Source: UBA2233 sp002347965 [NCBI: Nitrospirae bacterium UBA2233] (lineage in GTDB: Bacteria; UBA2233). Taken from it: a DNA stretch of 41,103 nt. Location: contig DDYN01000037.1 in NCBI GenBank assembly GCA_002347965.1, forward strand, positions 1 through 41,103, in the 5' to 3' direction. Shown here in pieces: positions 26,882 to 35,071 of the stretch. A program made the position numbers and the translations under genes. Numbering within the stretch: position 1 is the stretch's first letter; each line of letters starts with the position of its first letter. The notes beneath the pieces were generated by a model. That model was not told the DNA's origin and made no database searches. It saw only the letters and a program-made list of their open reading frames with translations.

Positions 26882-27838
26882 TTGCCGAAGGTACAAGCCA
26901 TCCTCGAGGGCATCCTCAAGAAGGATGCCCTTATAGCATCCCGCCTTCTGCGGGCCGTAGACGATCAAGACCCGAAGGCCGTAGAAATTCTGGAAAAGAT
27001 CTACCCCAAACGAAAGCCATCCCAGGTGATCGGGCTTACGGGCCCTCCCGGCGTGGGCAAGAGTACGCTTATAGATGCGCTTGTGGCCAAGGAGAGGGAA
27101 GGAGGGGCGTGCGTTGGCGTCTTGGCGATCGACCCTTCGAGTCCTTTTACCGGAGGCGCTTTGTTGGGCGACAGGATTCGAATGTCCCGTCACGCGTCGG
27201 ACCCTGACGTGTTTATCCGAAGCCTTGCAAGCCGCGGGAGGATGGGGGGGCTCTCGGCCTCCCTCCAGGATTCTCTCGTCGTCATGCAGGCAATGGGGTA
27301 TAGTCCGATTTTTGTCGAAACGGTGGGTACCGGGCAGGACGAAGTGGAGGTCTTGCGAGTTTCCCACACCACGCTCGTCGTGCTTGCGCCAGGGCTTGGA
27401 GACTCCATCCAGAGCCTAAAGGCTGGGATTATGGAAATTGCAGACATTTACGTCGTCAATAAGGCGGATAAAGATTCAGCCCGCACGCTCCAGTCCGAGA
27501 TCGAGGACCTGATCGGCATGAAGGTTTACACCCCGGAGGATTGGCAGCCAAGGGTAATCTTGACAAGCCCTGCGTATAATCAAGGGCTTAAAGAGCTGCA
27601 GGAGGCGATCAAGGCCCATTGGACGTACTTAAATCAAGCAGGACGACGAAGACGCAAAGAGGAGCAAATTGCAAAGCAGCTTGTTGTAGGGAGGCTGCAA
27701 GACGGCATCCTTCATCTTCTGGAAGCGAAGCTGAACCATCTTCTTGGGGGCGCCTGGAAGGATGAAATTCTTAACCCCTACACCATGTCGAATAAACTTT
27801 TTGAGAGATTCAAACAGCAAGTTGTTGACGAGACATAG
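26882..27838 (+). CDS. meaB: MeaB/ArgK-type GTPase chaperone of the B12 mutase
   Basis: A 318-residue G3E-family GTPase that gates cobalamin loading and protects or repairs acyl-CoA mutases. It shows Walker A GLTGPPGVGKST, the switch and metal region LAIDPSSPFTGGALLGDRIRM, the ETVGTGQDEVEV motif (switch III/Walker B area), and NKAD for guanine recognition. The length equals MeaB. The start is TTG at 26882 with AAAGG 5-6 nt upstream. In IcmF enzymes this GTPase is fused between the two mutase parts; here it is a separate third gene. Its tight linkage confirms that the preceding two genes form one B12 enzyme. Confidence 0.93.
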   Translation: MPKVQAILEGILKKDALIASRLLRAVDDQDPKAVEILEKIYPKRKPSQVIGLTGPPGVGKSTLIDALVAKEREGGACVGVLAIDPSSPFTGGALLGDRIRMSRHASDPDVFIRSLASRGRMGGLSASLQDSLVVMQAMGYSPIFVETVGTGQDEVEVLRVSHTTLVVLAPGLGDSIQSLKAGIMEIADIYVVNKADKDSARTLQSEIEDLIGMKVYTPEDWQPRVILTSPAYNQGLKELQEAIKAHWTYLNQAGRRRRKEEQIAKQLVVGRLQDGILHLLEAKLNHLLGGAWKDEILNPYTMSNKLFERFKQQVVDET

Positions 27839-27848
27839 GAGCCCTGCC

Positions 27849-28307
27849 ATGAGCCAACCTCTTCGAATTATATTGCCGTTCCTTGCAATAATGGTGTTTG
27901 CAGCTGGATGTTCCTATCAAAAGACTCTCTCGGCCAAAAGGGCCTCCTACACGTACAATCAAGCGCTAAAATGGCGAGACTATGAAAAGGCCGCTTCTTT
28001 CTTGGAAAAAGGGGACAAGGGTAGGTTGCTTGCCAACAAAGATACGCTCGAAAAGCGCCTAGACCTGATAGAGTTTGAAATTGTGAATGTAGTTTGGGAC
28101 AAAAACCGTAGTGCCGCAACGGTAGAGGTTCGTAAGCGTTACATTCTCTATCCAGACAATAGGTACAGAGAAGAAATCGTAAAAGAGCGCTGGAAGAAAG
28201 AAGAGGGGGGCTGGGTTATCCAGACCCCCATACCAAGCGCGACTACCTCATCCCTAACCTTGGCCTTGGTTTTCGCCGATAAACTCCTGCAGAGTGTAAT
28301 TTTTTGA
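27849..28307 (+). CDS. Small predicted lipoprotein, unknown function
   Basis: A 152-residue protein with a short signal peptide ending in the lipobox-like AAGC (about residues 18-21), so probably a lipoprotein. After it, a small charged domain ([17 protein letters not shown]; later [24 protein letters not shown]) looks like a compact alpha+beta fold of the NTF2-like kind, but I do not recognise a family. ATG 27849 has AGGAG at 27837-27841. It is the last gene of the mutase operon by position (10-nt gap), though no metabolic link is evident. Its final 54 bp overlap the 3' end of rpoD on the other strand. Confidence 0.7.
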   Translation: MSQPLRIILPFLAIMVFAAGCSYQKTLSAKRASYTYNQALKWRDYEKAASFLEKGDKGRLLANKDTLEKRLDLIEFEIVNVVWDKNRSAATVEVRKRYILYPDNRYREEIVKERWKKEEGGWVIQTPIPSATTSSLTLALVFADKLLQSVIF

Positions 28308-29903
28308 CGGGTGGCGCAGCCTGTTCAGCGCTTTTGCCTCTATTTGACGGATTCGTTCGCGCGTTACGTGGAAAATCTCTCCGACTTCTTCCAGGGTGCG
28401 TGGAATTCGGTCTCCAATCCCGTAGCGCATCCGAATGATCTTCTCCTCCCTGGGCGTGAGCGTCGCAAGGACTTTCCGGACGACCGCCGAAAGGTTTTTT
28501 TCCTGAACGACCTCGAAGGGGTTGACAGACTCCTCGGTTTCCAGGAAATCGCCAAGCTCAGAGTCGCTGTTGTCTCCTACCGGGCTTTCGAGCGACACCG
28601 TCTTTTTAATGGCCTTTAAAATCATTTGCACCTTTTTTGGGGGCATATCCATCCGATCGGCGAGTTCGTAGACCGTCGGTTCGCGCTCGTTTTCTCTGAT
28701 AAACGTCCGCTTGATTCGCGTAAGCCTGTTGATTGATTCGGTCATATGAACGGGGATGCGTATTGTACGAGCCTGATCCGCAATCGCCCGAGTTACTGAT
28801 TGCCTGATCCACCACGTAGCGTATGTGGAGAATTTATACCCCTTCCCGTAATCAAACTTGTCGACCGCCTTCATGAGGCCGATATTCCCCTCCTGAATGA
28901 GGTCCAAGAAGGAAAGCCCCTGGTTGACGTACTTTTTGGCGATGCTGACCACGAGCCGCAGGTTAGCCCGAACCATTTCGTTTTTTACTTCTTGCACCCG
29001 GATTTGGGTTTCCCTAAGCTCTTTTAGCAGCGCCTTCAAGGCCTCATGCTTTATCCCAACGCGTTTTTCCAGACGCTCGAGGCTTTCCTCGGCTTCATTT
29101 CGCCTTTTCTCGTAGTCTGACACCTCCACCCTCGAGCCTGTATGCAAGTCAAACACCATACGATTCCCAGCCGAAAGCCTTTCGAACTCCTCAATTTTTC
29201 TTTGTTTCTTGTGCATAATCCTCAAGAAGAGTTCAAGCCTGCGGGTAAGCCTGTCTGTGCAGGCTTTATGGAGCTTTAAGGATCCTAGGGAGACAATCAA
29301 GGAGGAGCGTGCTTCTTTGTCTTCCATGTCCTCTAGGATTTGCCTGGCTGAAGCGATGGCCTCTTCTAGCGTCTTCATGGGGAGACGTGGGGCGACATCC
29401 CCCCTTTCGTCCTCATCGGCATCTTGGTCGCCAGCAAGGTCCGTCGGGTCATCGAGTATGTAGCGCGCAGATATCCTTCCCTCATGAATCCCTTCGAGAT
29501 GACTCAAGAGCTTACGCAACGTGTAGGGCGGCTGGAACAAAAGGGCAAAAACCTGCTGCTTGCCGTACTCAAACCTTCGTGCAATCTCGACTTCTTCGTG
29601 TTTGCTTAAAAGGCTAATCTCTCCCATATCCTGAAGGTATAGCTTGACCGGATCGTTGCTTCGGGCCAAAGGGTCATCGTTGGCATCCTCCCTTTCGCCA
29701 CTATCGCCGTGAGAAAGAGCCTTATGGTGTTTTATAGAAGACCTTCCAGAGCTTTTCGCTTCATCTTCAAGGTGCTCCTCGAGCAAGAAGTCGCTGGGAA
29801 GGACCTTTGTGAGCTTTTCAAGGTTCAGGGATTGCCGAGAGCCTGCCCTACGGGTGTCTTTTGCAGAGCCAGCCCCTTGCATCTCCCTGTCGCTTTGCTT
29901 CAT
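28254..29903 (-). CDS. rpoD: Primary RNA polymerase sigma factor (sigma-70/RpoD)
   Basis: A 549-residue housekeeping sigma factor. Region 1.2 begins [16 protein letters not shown]. Region 2 holds [36 protein letters not shown] and [19 protein letters not shown], which bind core and the -10 element. Region 3 starts [11 protein letters not shown], and region 4 has [16 protein letters not shown] with the -35-reading helix [14 protein letters not shown]. The N-terminal region 1.1 is shorter and more charged than in E. coli RpoD. ATG 29903 is chosen for GAGGAG about 6 nt upstream; a frame from 29933 lacks support. No dnaG or rpsU, its frequent partners, are adjacent. The 3' end overlaps the convergent lipoprotein gene by 54 bp. 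Confidence 0.96.
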   Translation of the reverse strand: MKQSDREMQGAGSAKDTRRAGSRQSLNLEKLTKVLPSDFLLEEHLEDEAKSSGRSSIKHHKALSHGDSGEREDANDDPLARSNDPVKLYLQDMGEISLLSKHEEVEIARRFEYGKQQVFALLFQPPYTLRKLLSHLEGIHEGRISARYILDDPTDLAGDQDADEDERGDVAPRLPMKTLEEAIASARQILEDMEDKEARSSLIVSLGSLKLHKACTDRLTRRLELFLRIMHKKQRKIEEFERLSAGNRMVFDLHTGSRVEVSDYEKRRNEAEESLERLEKRVGIKHEALKALLKELRETQIRVQEVKNEMVRANLRLVVSIAKKYVNQGLSFLDLIQEGNIGLMKAVDKFDYGKGYKFSTYATWWIRQSVTRAIADQARTIRIPVHMTESINRLTRIKRTFIRENEREPTVYELADRMDMPPKKVQMILKAIKKTVSLESPVGDNSDSELGDFLETEESVNPFEVVQEKNLSAVVRKVLATLTPREEKIIRMRYGIGDRIPRTLEEVGEIFHVTRERIRQIEAKALNRLRHPSKNYTLQEFIGENQGQG

Positions 29904-30108
29904 ACGTAGCTCCTCCTCGCAGGTAATAAACAAAAAACATCGACGGGTTGATGAGAAAGTACCCTCTCCGACGTTTCCCTTCGCCGAGAGGTTGTGTTAA
30001 TCTACGAGTACTAAACGCGAGAGTTTTTGAATTCTAGAGCGCACGGATGGACCAACACAACCCTTGGTTTCAGCCGGGGACAAAAGGCGCCCCGCGTTGC
30101 GTTGAAAG

Positions 30109-30132
30109 ATAAAAAGATGATAATAAAAAGAT
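30109..30132. repeat. Short direct repeat in the rpoD-miaB intergenic region
   Basis: ATAAAAAGAT occurs twice (30109-30118 and 30123-30132) with start points 14 bp apart, in the AT-rich part of the 292-bp divergent region between rpoD and miaB. A-tracts like these bend DNA and can act as upstream promoter elements. Elsewhere in the gap I see a weak hairpin CCTCTC/GAGAGG (29963-29991) in the rpoD leader and no gene; I cannot place either promoter with confidence. Confidence 0.4.
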
Positions 30133-30195
30133 AAAGTCGTCTAATATCTCAGTATAACCATTCTTATTCCTTTTGTCTAGGGGGTAGCGGGCGCG

Positions 30196-31521
30196 TTGAT
30201 ACGTGTTTACCTTGAGGTATACGGCTGTCAAATGAACGAGGACGATGCGAGCCGTCTCACAACGATTCTCGAACAGGGCGGTTGTATGCTTGCCGAATCC
30301 CCGGAGCTCGCCGATGTCGTCTTGTTGCACACTTGTAGTGTCCGCGAAAAACCCGAGCAAAGGGTGTATGCCTTTGCAAACAGGATGCAGTGGCTCAAGC
30401 GGAAAAACCCTGGGCTTGTTCTTGGAATAGGCGGCTGCGTCGCCAAGCAAGAGGGAAGAGCGCTTCTCGAGCGTTTCTGGGGCATCGATTTTCTCTTTGA
30501 TTCCTACAGCCTCCACAAAATCCCGGAGCTTTTAAGGGCCGTTCGCGAATCGAGTTCTCACGTCGCAATGAATACAATGCTTATGGACCAACCCGAAGAC
30601 TTCGATGAATCGCTATTCCCGTGCAACAACAAAACCCATGGGCCTACAGCATTCTTGACGATTATGCAGGGCTGCGACCACAAGTGCTCATTTTGCATCG
30701 TGCCACACGTGCGGGGTCCGGAAGTATCGCGCTCGAGTAGAGCTATCCTCATGCATGCTAGAAGGCTGGTAGGACAAGGCGTTCGTGAGCTTGTACTTTT
30801 AGGCCAAAACGTGAACCGATACGGCAAGCATACACAAGACATCACGTTTCCCGAGCTCCTTCGTGAGCTCGATCGCATTCCCGGGCTCGAACGGATACGC
30901 TTTACCACCTCAAACCCGACGGATGCAGATGATTCACTCGTGGAATGTTTCGCTTCACTTCGAACGGTCTGTCCGCACCTCCATTTGCCTGTTCAATCGG
31001 GGTCAGACAGGATTCTCGGCTTGATGCGCCGAGGCTATACCCGAAAGGATTATCTAGCGATTGTCGAGAGGCTTAGACAGGCACGCCCCGACATTGCACT
31101 GACTACCGACCTAATCGTTGGATTCCCCACAGAGACCGACGAAGACTTTCAATCCACGCTGCGGCTTGTAGAAGAGGTTGGGTTTGATTCTTCGTTCTCG
31201 TTTAAATACTCAAAACGCCCCCTTACGGAGGCCGAAAAGATGGAAGGTCAGGTTTCAAAAGAAGTGAAAGAAGAAAGGCTTGCTATACTTCAAGACGTAA
31301 CGCAGCGTATCGCTCAAAAAAGCCTCCTTAAGGCCATCGGCTCTTCCCAGGAGGTTCTGGTCGAAAAACCGAGTAAAATGAGCAAAGAAGAAGTCATGGG
31401 TCGGACATTGCACAACAAGGCGGTAGTTTTTTTTGGAAATCAATCGCTAGTCGGGAAGATAGTTCCCGTGTTGATTATTGAAGCGCTTCGCCACACACTG
31501 AGAGGTCAATTAGATGGATAA
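30196..31521 (+). CDS. miaB: tRNA-2-methylthio-N6-isopentenyladenosine synthase (MiaB)
   Basis: A 441-residue radical-SAM methylthiotransferase that adds the 2-methylthio group at A37 of tRNAs reading UNN codons. The N-terminal domain has the three cysteines for the auxiliary 4Fe-4S cluster (Cys11, Cys47, Cys81). The radical SAM domain has Cys160, Cys164 and Cys167 (GCDHKCSFCIVPHVRG). A TRAM RNA-binding domain closes the protein. VLLGQNVNRYG is typical of MiaB rather than MtaB or RimO. The TTG start at 30196 puts Cys11 where MiaB proteins have it; a purine-rich AGGGGG lies upstream. The next gene starts inside its end (8-nt overlap). Confidence 0.94.
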   Translation: MIRVYLEVYGCQMNEDDASRLTTILEQGGCMLAESPELADVVLLHTCSVREKPEQRVYAFANRMQWLKRKNPGLVLGIGGCVAKQEGRALLERFWGIDFLFDSYSLHKIPELLRAVRESSSHVAMNTMLMDQPEDFDESLFPCNNKTHGPTAFLTIMQGCDHKCSFCIVPHVRGPEVSRSSRAILMHARRLVGQGVRELVLLGQNVNRYGKHTQDITFPELLRELDRIPGLERIRFTTSNPTDADDSLVECFASLRTVCPHLHLPVQSGSDRILGLMRRGYTRKDYLAIVERLRQARPDIALTTDLIVGFPTETDEDFQSTLRLVEEVGFDSSFSFKYSKRPLTEAEKMEGQVSKEVKEERLAILQDVTQRIAQKSLLKAIGSSQEVLVEKPSKMSKEEVMGRTLHNKAVVFFGNQSLVGKIVPVLIIEALRHTLRGQLDG

Positions 31522-32134
31522 AAAACGCACAAGGCACGAGTATGCCTTGCCTAAGGAGCACGCCGTGCTCCGCATATGGCGTAGGTTTGGGCGCCGTATC
31601 GCCGCTTCTGTAGTTATTGTACTTTTTTCTGCTTTAGCGGTGCTCGGATACAGATTTCGCTTGAATAGTCAAACACGACATAGCGTTGAATTATTGTATG
31701 CTTATACATCGCAACTCCAAGACCCGAAAATTAACCCCTCGGAACATCTTCAGAGGCTTCCCGAATTTGGACACCCTAATATGGCAGGCTTGGCAGAAGT
31801 ACTGGCCGAAAGCGCTTTACTCAAAAAGACTGACGGTTCCAACGGGTTAAACGGCCTCCCTAAAACAAAGGAGCCAAAGGAACCTTTCCTTAGAGGTATC
31901 CGGGGGTACTCTAGGGCAAGGATTGCTCTGTGGCAACGCGACACAAAGGCTGTAAACGAAAACCTGCTGATTACCAAAAAGGACAAGGTCTCGTACGAAG
32001 TTTTTAAGGAGGCCGCCGCTTTTATAGGGGTGCTATCGGAAAACAACCCTAAAAAACTAGAAGCCTCGTTGACTCCGGACAGCCCGGATTTCCTTATCCG
32101 TGTTGTAGCCTATCTAGAGGGAGAAACACCCTAA
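31514..32134 (+). CDS. Membrane-anchored protein of unknown function
   Basis: A 206-residue protein with a basic N-terminus, one membrane helix (about 29-46, ASVVIVLFSALAVLGYRF) and a soluble part facing outward. The soluble part is helical and rich in Leu/Ala/Glu (ELLYAYTSQLQ, LAEVLAESALL), with a proline/lysine-rich linker (about 115-125). The arrangement recalls small TPR-like anchored proteins such as YfgM, but I see no firm repeat, so this is only a possibility. It overlaps miaB by 8 nt and is therefore probably cotranslated with it. Confidence 0.65.
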   Translation: MDKKRTRHEYALPKEHAVLRIWRRFGRRIAASVVIVLFSALAVLGYRFRLNSQTRHSVELLYAYTSQLQDPKINPSEHLQRLPEFGHPNMAGLAEVLAESALLKKTDGSNGLNGLPKTKEPKEPFLRGIRGYSRARIALWQRDTKAVNENLLITKKDKVSYEVFKEAAAFIGVLSENNPKKLEASLTPDSPDFLIRVVAYLEGETP

Positions 32135-32304
32135 AGAAAGCAGGTCATTCGCATGGGTACAAATGTTCCCCGCGTCTCGTAATAGAAAATGCGCATAAGA
32201 ACTATTATGTTAACTACTTAAAAAACTGCAACATTTGAGAGCAAAACCGTCCCCTGACAGCTTAGGCGTATCCGGTCTATACCAGGAAGGAGCATTGAAG
32301 GTCT

Positions 32305-32352
32305 CAAAAAAGCAAAGCGGGGGTAAGCGCCCCCTACGGGCTTACTCCCCGC
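32305..32352 (-). terminator. Intrinsic terminator of the rpsK...ppdK operon
   Basis: A stem of 12 pairs with one bulge, GCGGGGGTAAGC (32317-32328) against GCTTACTCCCCGC (32340-32352), lies 15 bp beyond the ppdK stop. Read on the reverse strand it is followed by TTTGCTTTTTT. This is the best intrinsic terminator in the window and points to the end of the long reverse operon. The rest of the 233-bp gap (32135-32304) is AT-rich with no gene that I can support. Confidence 0.85.
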
Positions 32353-32367
32353 GGGATAGAGTAGGTT

Positions 32368-35052
32368 TTACTCCAAAGGTTGCGCTGTCATCCTATCTTC
32401 TAGGGCCGCTTGAGCGGCGGCAAGCTTGGCGATGGGCACACGAAAAGGAGAGCAGCTGACATAGTCTAACCCGGCCTTGTGGCAAAACTTCACAGAATCA
32501 GAGTCGCCTCCATGCTCGCCGCATATTCCAACGCTCAAGCCTGCCCTGGCCTTACGCCCCTTCTCTACGGCAAGCTGAATCAGTCGGCCGACGCCTTGCG
32601 TATCCAGCGACTCGAACGGGTCTACCTTGAGAATTTTTTTCTCTAAGTATACCGGCAAGAAAATTCCGACATCGTCTCTAGAAAACCCAAAAGTCATCTG
32701 GGTCAGGTCGTTAGTCCCAAACGAAAAGAATTCCGCAACCTTTGCGATATCGTCGGCCACGATGCAGGCCCTCGGAAGCTCGATCATAGTGCCCACCTTA
32801 TAGGACACACGAACACCCTTGGCGTCCATTACCCCCTTGGCGGTCTTGTCAATGCAGGCCTTGACGAAGACAATTTCTTCTTCGGTACCGACAAGCGGAA
32901 CCATGATTTCAGGGTGTACATCGAGCCCTTCCGCTTTGAGTTCGCACGCGGCCTCAAGGATCGCTTCAACCTGCATCTCGTAAATTTCAGGCGTAGTGAT
33001 CCCTAGCCTGCAACCTCTATGGCCGAGCATGGGGTTGAACTCTTCCATTTTCGCCCGTTGGGCCTTGATTGCCTCCGGACTAAGACGCATCTCTCGAGCG
33101 ATCTCGGCGACCTCTTCGGCTGTTTTGGGTAAGAACTCATGCAAAGGCGGGTCCAATAGCCTGATGATTACCGGCCTTTCGCCCATCGTTCGGAAAATTT
33201 CAGCGAAGTCTCCCTTCTGCATCGGCTTAATCTTTGCGAGCGCCTTCTTTCGGCCTTCGTGTTCGCTAGAAAGAATCATCTCTCTTACTGCAAGGATCCT
33301 GTCGGGCGCGAAGAACATGTGTTCAGTCCTACAAAGGCCTACCCCTTCCGCCCCAAACCGGAGGGCAACCTCGCAGTCCTTCGAAGTATCGGCGTTTGCC
33401 CTGACACGAAGACGTCTTACCGCGTCGACCCATTCTATAAAAATTGTAAAATCATCGCCCATTGCAGCATCGATCGTGGGGATGATACCTCTCATGACCT
33501 CCCCTGTTGATCCGTTGAGCGTAACCCAATCTCCTTCTTTGAGATCAAGGCTCCCTACATGGGCTACCCTATTTTCTGTTGAAACACGGATCTCGGAGCA
33601 GCCGACGATGCAGCATTTTCCCATGCCTCTCGCGACGACAGCCGCATGCGAGGTCATGCCACCACGGGCAGTCAAAATTCCCTGGGCGGCATACATCCCG
33701 TGTATATCCTCCGGTGATGTCTCGGGACGCACAAGAATGACGCGGTCGCCCATATTGGCCCGCTTAACTGCTTCGTCGGCCGTAAACACCAGCATGCCGT
33801 TTACGGCACCAGGGGAGGCTGGCAGCCCCTTGCATAGCACTTCTTTTTTTGCCCTTGGGTCGATCACGGGATGAAGGAGGTGGTTTAGTTGGTCGGGTGA
33901 GATGCGAAGGATCGCCGTTTCTTTGTCGATAAGGTTTTCTTTAACCATATCGACGGCGGCCTTCATGGCTGCCAGAGCGGTACGCTTGCCAGACCGGGTC
34001 TGCAAGATCCAGAGATTGCCCTTCTCTATGGTGAACTCAATGTCTTGCATATCTTTATAGTGCGCCTCGAGCTTTGCCGCCACCCGCGTAATTTCTCGAT
34101 AAACAGCGGGCATACGCTCCTCGAGCGTATTCTTGGTGCCGTTGGTGTCTTGGTCTTTCGAGATGGGATAAGGGGTACGAATGCCGGCAACGACGTCTTC
34201 TCCCTGCGCATTCGGTAGGTATTCTCCGTAAAGGACCTTCTCGCCGGTTGCGGGGTTCCTGGTGAATAAAACTCCGGTACCCGAATCTTCCCCCATGTTA
34301 CCGAATACCATGCTTACCACGCTGACTGCGGTTCCCCATTCGTCGGGAATCTTGTGGATTTTTCTGTATGTCGTAGCCCTCTGGCTGTTCCATGACTCGA
34401 ACACGGCCTTGATTGTAGCCCAGAGCTGATCATTAGGCTCGGAAGGAAATGGTGCCCCTTTTGTCGACTCGACAATCCCTTTGTAGTGCTTTACAAGTTC
34501 CCTCAGCGCATCAGCGTCCAAGTCAGTATCGTGGTTCACTCCCATAGATTTCTTCAGGTCGTCAAGCGCGACTTCAAAATGTTCGTAGGGAATTCCTAGG
34601 ACAACACTGCTAAACATGGCGATAAAACGCCTGTAACTGTCGTAGGCGAACCTTGGATTGTTCGTTTTCTGGGCAAGCCCTTGTACGGTTATATCGTTAA
34701 GCCCCACGTTTAGCACGGTATCCATCATTCCCGGCATGCTCACACGTGCACCCGAACGGATCGAAACCAAAAGAGGGTTTTCTTTGTCCCCAAAACGCTT
34801 TCCTGTGGACTCTTCGAGCCTAGAAAGATGCGTTTGGACCTCTTCGTCTAACCCTTCAGGCAGGCTCTTGCCTTGCTTGTAGTACAGAATGCACGCTTCC
34901 GTCGTTACAATAAACCCGCAGGGGACAGGAACTCCTAGGTTCGTCATTTCACAGAGGCCGGCGCCTTTCCCCCCCAGGAGATCCTTCATGCCTGCGTGGC
35001 CTTCGGCTTTCCCGTGTCCAAAAAAATAGACGTACTTCTGGGCTTGTTTCAT
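32368..35052 (-). CDS. ppdK: Pyruvate, phosphate dikinase
   Basis: A 894-residue cytoplasmic enzyme that interconverts pyruvate + ATP + Pi and phosphoenolpyruvate + AMP + PPi. The N-terminal ATP-grasp domain starts KYVYFFGHGKAEGHAGMKDL and contains SIRSGARVSMPGMMDT. The swivelling domain has the phosphohistidine His469 in GGMTSHAAV, with Thr467 as in regulated dikinases. The C-terminal PEP/pyruvate barrel shows LCRTEHMFF, MLGHRGCRLG, FGTNDLTQMTFG and the catalytic Cys in GICGEHGGD. The ATG has GGGGAG 6 nt upstream and lies 19 nt after glyS. The glyQ-glyS-ppdK order is seen in other bacteria. With malic enzyme it can run pyruvate to PEP for gluconeogenesis, or the reverse as a PPi-saving glycolytic step. 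Confidence 0.97.
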   Translation of the reverse strand: MKQAQKYVYFFGHGKAEGHAGMKDLLGGKGAGLCEMTNLGVPVPCGFIVTTEACILYYKQGKSLPEGLDEEVQTHLSRLEESTGKRFGDKENPLLVSIRSGARVSMPGMMDTVLNVGLNDITVQGLAQKTNNPRFAYDSYRRFIAMFSSVVLGIPYEHFEVALDDLKKSMGVNHDTDLDADALRELVKHYKGIVESTKGAPFPSEPNDQLWATIKAVFESWNSQRATTYRKIHKIPDEWGTAVSVVSMVFGNMGEDSGTGVLFTRNPATGEKVLYGEYLPNAQGEDVVAGIRTPYPISKDQDTNGTKNTLEERMPAVYREITRVAAKLEAHYKDMQDIEFTIEKGNLWILQTRSGKRTALAAMKAAVDMVKENLIDKETAILRISPDQLNHLLHPVIDPRAKKEVLCKGLPASPGAVNGMLVFTADEAVKRANMGDRVILVRPETSPEDIHGMYAAQGILTARGGMTSHAAVVARGMGKCCIVGCSEIRVSTENRVAHVGSLDLKEGDWVTLNGSTGEVMRGIIPTIDAAMGDDFTIFIEWVDAVRRLRVRANADTSKDCEVALRFGAEGVGLCRTEHMFFAPDRILAVREMILSSEHEGRKKALAKIKPMQKGDFAEIFRTMGERPVIIRLLDPPLHEFLPKTAEEVAEIAREMRLSPEAIKAQRAKMEEFNPMLGHRGCRLGITTPEIYEMQVEAILEAACELKAEGLDVHPEIMVPLVGTEEEIVFVKACIDKTAKGVMDAKGVRVSYKVGTMIELPRACIVADDIAKVAEFFSFGTNDLTQMTFGFSRDDVGIFLPVYLEKKILKVDPFESLDTQGVGRLIQLAVEKGRKARAGLSVGICGEHGGDSDSVKFCHKAGLDYVSCSPFRVPIAKLAAAQAALEDRMTAQPLE

Positions 35053-35071
35053 ACGCTTCTCCCCTTTCGAG

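Noticed and set aside
26489-27367. Open frame (292 codons) opposite the mutase small subunit and meaB
   Set aside because: It spans two well-supported genes on the other strand and has no recognisable domain or ribosome site.
32996-33874. Open frame (292 codons) opposite ppdK
   Set aside because: Ser/Ala/Arg-rich translation typical of the antisense of a real gene; ppdK motifs are continuous through the same bases.
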